The position numbers and the translations under genes are program-made. A DNA stretch of 33,979 nucleotides from Nocardia asiatica NBRC 100129 (GTDB lineage: Bacteria; Actinomycetota; Actinomycetes; Mycobacteriales; Mycobacteriaceae), in NCBI RefSeq assembly GCF_000308415.1, contig NZ_BAFS01000072.1, forward strand, positions 1 to 33,979, given 5' to 3'. The notes beneath the pieces were generated by a model. It saw only the letters and a program-made list of their open reading frames with translations. It made no database searches and had not been told where the DNA came from. Of the stretch, positions 16,447 through 22,075 are shown piece by piece (position 1 is the stretch's first letter; each line of letters starts with the position of its first letter).

Positions 16447-16713
16447 ATGTTCGCCAACCGGCGCTTGGAGCGCAAGGTCGACGCGTTGCACGCCAAGCTC
16501 GATCTGATCATGGCCCATCTGGGCATCGAGGCGCCGGCGCCGGGAGTGCCGGTGCGTGCCGTGCCGTCGGTTCCACACGGCGACGGCATAGCGGAAATCG
16601 ACGCGCTCTTGATGCAGGGCAGGAAGATTCACGCGATCAAGCGGTATCGCGAGCTCACCGGGTGCGGTTTGAAAGAGGCCAAAGAAGCGGTCGAACGGCG
16701 CTACCCGTACTGA
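16447..16713 (+). CDS. Small protein with a ribosomal L7/L12 C-terminal-like domain
   Basis: The 88-aa product begins with a short basic amphipathic helix (LERKVDALHAKLDLIMAHLG), then a Pro/Ala/Val linker, and then residues of the type IDALLMQGRKIHAIKRYREL followed by GCGLKEAKEAVE. That last part matches the C-terminal domain of ribosomal protein L7/L12, whose helix-turn-helix face (KxIxxIKxxRxxTGLGLKEAKxxV) contacts translation factors. It is far too short to be L7/L12 itself and lacks that protein's dimerisation domain. Such stand-alone domains are common in actinobacteria; the role is unknown. It is possibly transcribed from its own leaderless promoter inside the spacer after the STAS gene. 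The gene ends 93 bp before the convergent membrane-protein gene. Confidence 0.85.
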   Translation: MFANRRLERKVDALHAKLDLIMAHLGIEAPAPGVPVRAVPSVPHGDGIAEIDALLMQGRKIHAIKRYRELTGCGLKEAKEAVERRYPY

Positions 16714-16806
16714 CTGCGGGAAGCGGCGGAGTGGATGTCGGTCGCCGATACGGCCGCGCAGGCGGCGTTGATCGGTGACGACTGTCGTTGCGCCGCTGCG
16801 TTATAC

Positions 16807-17688
16807 CTAGCTGTGCGCGCCGTGCGCCAAAGGGGTTTGGAAATGCACGGGGAGGGCAGTGTCCGCACCGGACCGTGTGTCCTCCACGGACGGTTCCGGC
16901 AAGGGGTCGTGCCCGCCTGGCTCGGGCAGGTTCCGTACCTGCTCGGTGGCGTAGCTGATCGCGCGCCCGTACCGCGCGCTCGCAGCGTCGTGGATGAGCA
17001 GGGCGACGCCGATCATCACCGGAGCGACTGCGTGCACGGCGGCGTCGAACCACCGCCCCGCACTCACGTAGGGATAGGTGTTCAGTGCCACGGTGAGCGC
17101 GAGCAAGGAGATCTCGGCCGCGGCCACTTGGCTGCGGTTGTCCAGCACGCCCCACTCGGTGACCTTGTTCGTGCCGATCATGATGATGATCAGCGAAACG
17201 CTGATCATCGCCTCGAGCAGGTAGCTGAACCAGTACAGCGGGTCGGTCGGCCCGCCCGGCGCGATGTTCTGCTGGACGTTGACCGCCGACCACAGCATTC
17301 CGGCCGCGACCACGCCCGCCAGCGCGCCGAGTGACCACGAACGGTGCCGGTACAGTGACGCCAGCCTGGCGTGCGGGCTGGACGCGCGACGCTGCGCAGC
17401 GATGGCCTTGCGCGCCAGCAGCAGATCCCTGATCTCGGCTTTCTCGATGGCCTCTGAGGTGTTGCGCGCCCGGTCGGAGGCGGCGGCGGCCGCCTCGGCC
17501 TGCTTCCAGCGCTGGTCGCGATCCTGCGTCCGGATACGCTCGGCCAGTTCGCGTTCGGCGAACAGTTCGTCCTCCGACAGGGCGCCGGTCAGCGCCGGGT
17601 CGAACTGGTAGGCGAGGCGGCCGCGGGCCTTCTCGACTCGTCTGGCCAGCCGTACGACGTCGTCGTCCGTGGTCTGTTCGTCGAGCAT
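16807..17688 (-). CDS. Four-helix membrane protein with a long charged N-terminal helix, function unknown
   Basis: The product is 293 aa. Residues 1-110 are hydrophilic and strongly helical, rich in Glu, Arg and Ala (heptad-like between about 42 and 100), and probably coiled coil. Four hydrophobic segments follow: roughly 118-138, 152-172, 188-206 and 215-233, then a polar Pro/Glu tail of about 50 residues. Motifs such as YWFSYLLEAMISVSL and VALNTYPYV are distinctive, but I do not recognise a characterised family; the membrane part has some feel of actinobacterial plasmid-spread (Spd-like) proteins, which I cannot substantiate. ATG at 17688 has GGAG four bases upstream; the frame continues to 17766 without support. 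It is convergent with the L7/L12-like gene. Confidence 0.7.
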   Translation of the reverse strand: MLDEQTTDDDVVRLARRVEKARGRLAYQFDPALTGALSEDELFAERELAERIRTQDRDQRWKQAEAAAAASDRARNTSEAIEKAEIRDLLLARKAIAAQRRASSPHARLASLYRHRSWSLGALAGVVAAGMLWSAVNVQQNIAPGGPTDPLYWFSYLLEAMISVSLIIIMIGTNKVTEWGVLDNRSQVAAAEISLLALTVALNTYPYVSAGRWFDAAVHAVAPVMIGVALLIHDAASARYGRAISYATEQVRNLPEPGGHDPLPEPSVEDTRSGADTALPVHFQTPLAHGAHS

Positions 17689-17901
17689 GCGGCTCCAAAG
17701 GGTCGGGCGGAGGGGAACTCGAGAAACCGAAGACGCCGGCACGGTCCACCGTTCGGCCGAGCTCACTCGGCCGCAGCACGGCCAGGCGACGTCAACACCT
17801 CCTATTCTTAGTGCATTCCACGCCGCAGCGACAGTCCGGAGTGCCCGCGGCGCCGAAGTACCAGGTCGGGTCGTATCTTTCGCGCAGCGCCGCGGCTACT
17901 T

Positions 17902-18471
17902 TCAGGCCCAGGGCACCCGGCAGGAATCGGTGCTGAAACCCTGCGCGGTGATCCCGAGCGCCGAGTTGAACCGAGCACGTGAGTTTTCCAGCGCGATGTG
18001 ATAGCTGAGCTCGACCACGCCGGCGCGGCCGAAACGCCGCTCGAGGTCGGCGACCTGCTCGTCGGTGACCGCGGTGGGCGTGGCGGTCATCGCGTCGGCG
18101 TAGGCGATGGCGGCGCGCTCGTCGTCGGAGTACAGCGGCGAGGTCGCGTAGTCCGCGATGTGCTCGAGCCGGGCGACGTCCAGTTCGCCCAGGCGCATGA
18201 GCATGGCGCCGAAGTCGACGCACCACGAGCAGCCGACCGTCCACGCCGTGCGGTAGACGGCGATCTCGCGGATGACGGCGGGCAGGGCAGTGCTGGCCTT
18301 GTCGACCATGGTCTCGTGCACCGCGTTGGCGGTGAGCAGTTTCGGGTGGTTGGCGGTGACGGCGAAGGGCTCCGGCACTTCCCGGAAGCGGCGCTTGGCC
18401 AGCCGGTACAGCAGCTTGGTCAGCGGTCCGGCTTGCTGCGGGGTGACGGCGGCGATACGGGTGGCGCCCAT
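17902..18471 (-). CDS. Carboxymuconolactone decarboxylase / AhpD-like protein
   Basis: This 189-aa all-helical protein carries the CMD/AhpD core: EIAVYRTAWTVGCSWCVDFG with a CxxC pair (Cys81, Cys84) and an upstream glutamate. AhpD uses this CxxC, plus a nearby histidine, to reduce alkyl hydroperoxide reductase; that histidine is replaced by glycine here, so peroxidase-type activity is uncertain and a thiol-disulphide or lyase role is equally possible. ATG at 18471 follows GGAG by six bases. It lies 106 bp downstream of the ketosteroid isomerase gene on the same strand, so it may belong to the same steroid-responsive message, but the gap could contain a separate promoter. Confidence 0.85.
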   Translation of the reverse strand: MGATRIAAVTPQQAGPLTKLLYRLAKRRFREVPEPFAVTANHPKLLTANAVHETMVDKASTALPAVIREIAVYRTAWTVGCSWCVDFGAMLMRLGELDVARLEHIADYATSPLYSDDERAAIAYADAMTATPTAVTDEQVADLERRFGRAGVVELSYHIALENSRARFNSALGITAQGFSTDSCRVPWA

Positions 18472-18577
18472 GGCGATCTCCTTCGATCAGCGGATGTGGT
18501 TCCTACTTCTCGGACGAGAGACCGTGCCGGAATGTGATGGGGCTGCGGTGTGACCTGGCGCACCCGGCCCCCGGCGG

Positions 18578-18955
18578 TCACTCGGGCTCGACCCGCATGT
18601 CCTCCTGGCTCCAGTAGGCGCGCATCCCGGTGATCCGGCCTTCCTCGTCGAACTGCATCACGTCGATCGGCGCGAGGACGAAGCGCTGCCCGCCGACCTT
18701 GGTGACGATGGTGAACGGGAACGCGGCCTGGTTGCCCGCGATCCTGATGTCCTCGGGCCGCAGCTCGGTCTCTCGATCGAGTGCGGCGATCACCTCGTAG
18801 AACTCGCGGATGGCGGCGTGGCCCCGCTTGGGCGGGGTGCCGACCGGGTCCTCCACGACGGCGTCGGGCGCGTACAAATTCACGATCTCCTCGGTCGGGC
18901 CGGAGCCCACCAGCTTGACGTACTGCTCGACCACGTCGCGGATCTGCTTGGCCAT
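18578..18955 (-). CDS. Delta5-3-ketosteroid isomerase (NTF2-like fold)
   Basis: This enzyme moves the C5-C6 double bond of 3-keto-delta5 steroids to the conjugated delta4 position, an early step of sterol and steroid breakdown. At 125 aa it has the family's length. The catalytic residues are all in place by alignment to the Comamonas enzyme from memory: Tyr12 in EQYVKLV, Asp36 in VVEDPVG and Asp98 in VLAPIDVMQF, with matching spacings (Tyr to Asp 24 residues, Asp to Asp about 62). ATG at 18955 has AAGGAG five bases upstream. A perfect match to the KstR operator motif lies 17-30 bp upstream, supporting a role in steroid degradation. Related SnoaL-like folds exist, so activity on a non-steroid substrate remains possible. 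Confidence 0.85.
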   Translation of the reverse strand: MAKQIRDVVEQYVKLVGSGPTEEIVNLYAPDAVVEDPVGTPPKRGHAAIREFYEVIAALDRETELRPEDIRIAGNQAAFPFTIVTKVGGQRFVLAPIDVMQFDEEGRITGMRAYWSQEDMRVEPE

Positions 18956-18971
18956 CGAGTCTCCTTCGAAG

Positions 18972-18985
18972 TGTAACGTGTTCTA
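18972..18985. promoter_or_regulatory. KstR-type operator upstream of the ketosteroid isomerase gene
   Basis: TGTAACGTGTTCTA matches the mycobacterial KstR motif TNNAACNNGTTNNA at every fixed position. On the gene's strand a TACACT -10-like hexamer (complement of 18970-18975) overlaps the site, so a bound repressor would block transcription. The match sits in the 39-bp gap after the AraC gene. Confidence 0.65.
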
Positions 18986-18994
18986 GTTTTCAGC

Positions 18995-19774
18995 CTAGCA
19001 AGTTCGCCCGCCCGATTCGATCCCGTGCGCTCGATCCAGCACGACGATCCGGACTCCGGTGGCCAGCAGAGCGGTGGGCGACAGCCCGAACAGCGCGCGG
19101 AAAGCGTCGCTGAAATGGGACGGGCTGGCGAAGCCCGCGGCGGCCGACGCGACGGTGAGGTTCGCGCCTTCGGCGATCGCGCGCCCGGCGCCGAGCATCC
19201 TGGCCCACAGCCGGTACCTCCGGAACGAGGTGCCCGCCTGGGCCGCGAACAGGTGCAGGAATCGTGACTCGGACAGGTGCGCCGCCGCGGCGAACCGGTC
19301 GGCGGGAAGCTCGTGCGCGGGATGGGCCAGGAGGCTCGCCATCGCCGCGGCCACGCGGTCGTCCAGTGCGGGGACCGGCGCCGCCCCGACGAGTCGTGCC
19401 AGTGCGCACGGATCGGGACACCCGTTTCGCGCGGCCGCGCCGAGCGCGGTCTCCGCGCGGTGGGCGAGTCCGAATTCGTTGTCCCACTGGGTCATCAGGT
19501 CACGGCATGCCCGAGCATTGCGCGATCCGGGGTCCAGGTAGCAGAACATCATGTGATCGCCGCCCGCGACCACGCGGTGTACCCGGCGCGGTGGGATCAG
19601 CGCGCTGCGAACGGTGTGCGCTCTCTCATCGGCCTCGAGCGTGAACGGGGCGTCGACCCCGACGGCGAGGCAGTCGACCGCGGTCGAATGCGCCCCCAGG
19701 CGCAGCGACGGCCCGCGATAGATCGCTTGCCCAGCCCACAGCCACAGCGCCGCGGGCAAAGTGCTCGGGTCCAT
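18995..19774 (-). CDS. AraC-family transcriptional regulator
   Basis: The 259-aa protein has a variable N-terminal ligand/dimerisation half and a C-terminal double HTH of the AraC/XylS type at about residues 155-250: LPADRFAAAAHLSESRFLHL for the first helix pair and the family signature ASAAAGFASPSHFSDAFRAL for the second, followed by GLSPTALL. Such proteins usually activate one or a few neighbouring genes in response to a small molecule. It lies 39 bp upstream of the ketosteroid isomerase on the same strand; the KstR-like box between them suggests the isomerase also has its own promoter. ATG at 19774 is the natural start. The effector is unknown. Confidence 0.92.
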   Translation of the reverse strand: MDPSTLPAALWLWAGQAIYRGPSLRLGAHSTAVDCLAVGVDAPFTLEADERAHTVRSALIPPRRVHRVVAGGDHMMFCYLDPGSRNARACRDLMTQWDNEFGLAHRAETALGAAARNGCPDPCALARLVGAAPVPALDDRVAAAMASLLAHPAHELPADRFAAAAHLSESRFLHLFAAQAGTSFRRYRLWARMLGAGRAIAEGANLTVASAAAGFASPSHFSDAFRALFGLSPTALLATGVRIVVLDRAHGIESGGRTC

Positions 19775-19869
19775 GCCGTCATGCTGTCACGGCCGGGTGA
19801 ACCGCGACGGCCTCTGTTGTGCTACGCGAGTAGCGGCGCCACTCGGTACGGGCCGACTGCGCCGGATAC

Positions 19870-19910
19870 GGGGGATCGCCGTTGATCCCCCCTGGTTCGC
19901 CGTTGAACCA
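19870..19910. repeat. Two adjacent hairpins with identical GCCGTT loops
   Basis: GGGGGATC-GCCGTT-GATCCCCC (19870-19891) is followed after one base by TGGTTC-GCCGTT-GAACCA (19893-19910). Both stems are perfect, but their sequences differ while the 6-base loop is the same. Read as DNA, the 10-mer TCGCCGTTGA is repeated at 19876 and 19897, exactly 21 bp apart (two helical turns). This could be an RNA structure recognised through its loops or a tandem protein-binding site. It is upstream of both flanking divergent genes. Confidence 0.6.
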
Positions 19911-20088
19911 TGACCCGCGCTCGGTATCTGCTGACTCTGTCGCGGACGGCGCGTCAGGTGTTACCGCCCCGGTGCACGCGCCGCTGCGCGGCCTGCCGGG
20001 GTGCTCGGCGCACGCGGTGGCGCGGCGGTTCCTTTCGTCCTTTTCGCCCGTCCGGGGTCGGCCGTTCGCTGGTTCCGACGGCGTCAAT

Positions 20089-20103
20089 CGAGGAAATTCC
20101 TCG
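20089..20103. promoter_or_regulatory. 15-bp perfect palindrome upstream of the mIHF-like gene
   Basis: CGAGGAA-A-TTCCTCG lies 110-124 bp before the ATG at 20213, in a T-rich part of the spacer where the promoter is expected. It is a candidate operator for an unidentified dimeric regulator. Confidence 0.35.
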
Positions 20104-20212
20104 CTATTTCCGCTGCTCGTGCCCGGTGTGTCGAGCTTGCGCTCCCGGTGCCGTGCTGTTTACTCGGTCCGGTCAACCAGATGTTCGAGTGACGAGTGGA
20201 AGCGGAGGAGAC

Positions 20213-20527
20213 ATGGCACTGCCTACCATGACCGCAGAGCAGCGCACCGAGGCCCTGGCCAAGGCGGCTGCGGTCCGCAAGGCACGCTCCGAACTGATCG
20301 GCAAGGTGAAGGCGGGCAAGGTCTCGGTCGCGGACCTGCTGAAGAAAGCCGACTCCGACGAGCTGGTCAAGAAGACCAAGGTGGCCGCGGTGATCAAGGC
20401 CCTGCCCGGTGTCGGCCCGGTGAAGGCCGCGAAGCTGATGGACCAGGCCGAGATCCCCGAGGACCGGCGCATCGGCGGTCTCGGCGCGCGGCAGCGCGCG
20501 GCGCTGCTGGATGCGCTGAAGGACTGA
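20213..20527 (+). CDS. mihF: Integration host factor-like nucleoid protein (mIHF type)
   Basis: This 104-aa basic protein matches actinobacterial mIHF, a DNA-binding, DNA-bending protein that shapes the nucleoid and was first found as a host factor for phage L5 integration. The N-terminus MALPTMTAEQRTEAL, the Lys/Arg-rich helix, the LPGVGPVKAAKLM helix-hairpin-helix-like segment and the end IGGLGARQRAALLDAL are all family features. ATG at 20213 follows GGAGGAG at two to three bases with AGCGGAGG further out. In most actinobacteria the gene precedes gmk and rpoZ; here its neighbours are araC and a membrane protein, so it may be a second copy. It ends before a strong terminator. Confidence 0.9.
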   Translation: MALPTMTAEQRTEALAKAAAVRKARSELIGKVKAGKVSVADLLKKADSDELVKKTKVAAVIKALPGVGPVKAAKLMDQAEIPEDRRIGGLGARQRAALLDALKD

Positions 20528-20561
20528 CCGGCGGGCCTCGCCGTCATGGACGCACCGGATC

Positions 20562-20588
20562 ACGCCCGTGGTGATCGCCCACGGGCGT
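20562..20588. terminator. 10-bp hairpin terminator between convergent genes
   Basis: ACGCCCGTGG (20562-20571) and CCACGGGCGT (20579-20588) form a perfect stem with a 7-base loop between the ends of the mIHF-like gene and the convergent membrane-protein gene. The stem resembles the terminator at 4699-4729 in sequence. Confidence 0.75.
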
Positions 20589-20615
20589 CCCGGACTCGCC
20601 GGAGCGGATCGCCGA

Positions 20616-21155
20616 TCAGCGGGACGCGCGGGGACGGCGGCGGGGAAAACGCACCGTGATCGGCTGCGGATCCGACAGGGGCAGATTCCCGCGCGGCGGT
20701 ACCAGGACGCAGATCGCTCCGCCGACCACGAGCAGCAGCGCCGCGATCAGGCTGGCGGCGAAGCTCGCCCCGCCCATTCCGGCGGGCTTGTGCAGGACGT
20801 GGTAGAGGAAGTGGGGGACACCGAAGGTCAGCCAGCCCACGCCCGCTATCCGGGCCGCCGTCGTGCCGTCGACGACGAGCGCGGCGATCGTTACCGCGGT
20901 CAGCGCCAAGAAGAAGGCTCCGACGTCGGCTGCCAGATGATGGTTGTAGGGGCCGTCCGCCGCCACCCACCGGGCGCCGAACCCCGGAAAGCTGGTGTAC
21001 CAGGAACGCGGCGCCAGCGTGGCCCACAGGCCGATGACGGCGCCCTGCACCGCCAAGACGGCCAGCACGATCCGCGTGAGCAGCAGGCGGCGGTACTGCT
21101 CGAACCGCATTCGTACCCGCAGGCCCTCGGAGTTGCCCTGCACCGAGATCCGCAT
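20616..21155 (-). CDS. Small DoxX-like membrane protein, function unknown
   Basis: The 179-aa product has four predicted membrane helices (about residues 27-47, 80-98, 102-120 and 132-152) and a basic Pro/Arg tail. Between helices 1 and 2 it carries the pattern SFPGFGARWVAADGPYNHHL, typical of an uncharacterised actinobacterial membrane family. ATG at 21155 has GGAG six bases upstream; ATG 21110 would still leave all helices. It is transcribed in the same direction as fdhD but ends at a terminator and lies 80 bp downstream of fdhD. No function is known to me. Confidence 0.75.
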   Translation of the reverse strand: MRISVQGNSEGLRVRMRFEQYRRLLLTRIVLAVLAVQGAVIGLWATLAPRSWYTSFPGFGARWVAADGPYNHHLAADVGAFFLALTAVTIAALVVDGTTAARIAGVGWLTFGVPHFLYHVLHKPAGMGGASFAASLIAALLLVVGGAICVLVPPRGNLPLSDPQPITVRFPRRRPRASR

Positions 21156-21235
21156 CGGCCGCTCCGTTCCCGCCGAATCCGTTTCGGCTCCGTGCAGTCA
21201 CGGTAAAACGCGTGCCCGGCGCGGGCAATAGTGAG

Positions 21236-22075
21236 TCAGGCCAACCGGGAACTCGCGCCGGGATCGGCGCGGATCCGCTCGGGGGTGCTGTAGACGTTCA
21301 TGGTGTCGCCGCGCAGGAAACCGACCAGGGTCAGCCCGGCCTCGGCGGCGAGATCCACCGCCAGCGAACTCGGCGCCGAAACCGCGCCGAGCAGGGGAAT
21401 CCCGGCCATGACGGCCTTCTGCACCAGCTCGAACGAGGCGCGCCCGCTCACGACGAGCACCAGATCATGGGCGGGAACGCGGGTTTCGCGCAGTGCCCAG
21501 CCGATCACCTTGTCCACCGCGTTGTGCCTGCCGATGTCCTCGCGGACCGCCAGCGCTTCGCCCTCGGCGGTGAACAGGCCCGCGGCGTGCAAGCCGCCGG
21601 TGACGTCGAACACCGATTGGCGATCGCGCAGCATGCCGGGCATGGCGGCCATGGCGCGGGTGTCCACCACGGGGCCGTCGGCCGGCAGCGGGAATCGGGT
21701 GCGGGTGCGCACCTCGTCCAGGGCCGTCTTGCCGCACAAGCCACAGGCTCCGGTGGTCAGGAAGGCCCGGGTCGGGACCGGGACGGGCGCGCGCAGGGTG
21801 ACGTCGAGGACGTTGTAGGTGTTGCGGCCCTGGTCGTCGGTACCGGCGCAGTAGCGGGCCGCGACGATGTCCTCGGCGGAGCCGATCATGCCTTCGCCGA
21901 GCATGAATCCGTGCACCAGATCGATGTCGTCGCCGGGGGTGCGCATGGTGACCGTCAGCGATCGCCCGTCGACGCGGATCTCGAGTGGTTCCTCGACGGC
22001 GAGGGTGTCCGGACGCAGGATCTCCCCGGTGGGCGAGATCCGGCGCGTTCGGCGGCGGGCGGTGACGCGACTCAT
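21236..22075 (-). CDS. fdhD: FdhD, formate dehydrogenase accessory sulfurtransferase
   Basis: FdhD transfers sulfur to the bis-molybdopterin-guanine-dinucleotide cofactor of formate dehydrogenase-type enzymes, which is needed for their activity. The 279-aa product has the sulfur-relay CxxC (Cys111, Cys114 in CGLCGK), GGLHAAGLF, REDIGRHNAVDKV, SGRASFELVQKA and APSSLAVDLA, all typical. ATG 22075 overlaps the stop of the upstream oxidoreductase gene as ATGA, so both are translated from one message, fitting a maturase made with its client. A longer frame reading upstream to 23269 is a shadow within the oxidoreductase gene. Confidence 0.95.
   Translation of the reverse strand: MSRVTARRRTRRISPTGEILRPDTLAVEEPLEIRVDGRSLTVTMRTPGDDIDLVHGFMLGEGMIGSAEDIVAARYCAGTDDQGRNTYNVLDVTLRAPVPVPTRAFLTTGACGLCGKTALDEVRTRTRFPLPADGPVVDTRAMAAMPGMLRDRQSVFDVTGGLHAAGLFTAEGEALAVREDIGRHNAVDKVIGWALRETRVPAHDLVLVVSGRASFELVQKAVMAGIPLLGAVSAPSSLAVDLAAEAGLTLVGFLRGDTMNVYSTPERIRADPGASSRLA

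Larger units (their letters stand above)
19775..20212. other. 438-bp divergent spacer between araC and the mIHF-like gene
   Basis: No gene is convincing; the open frame from 19910 merely runs into the mIHF-like gene and lacks a ribosome site at its ATG. The notable contents are two adjacent hairpins with the same loop (19870-19910) and a 15-bp palindrome (20089-20103). Confidence 0.5.

Noticed and set aside
19910..20212. 101-codon N-terminal extension of the mIHF-like protein
   Set aside because: The mIHF N-terminus MALP is exactly at ATG 20213 with GGAGGAG before it; the upstream part is Arg-rich and not family-like.
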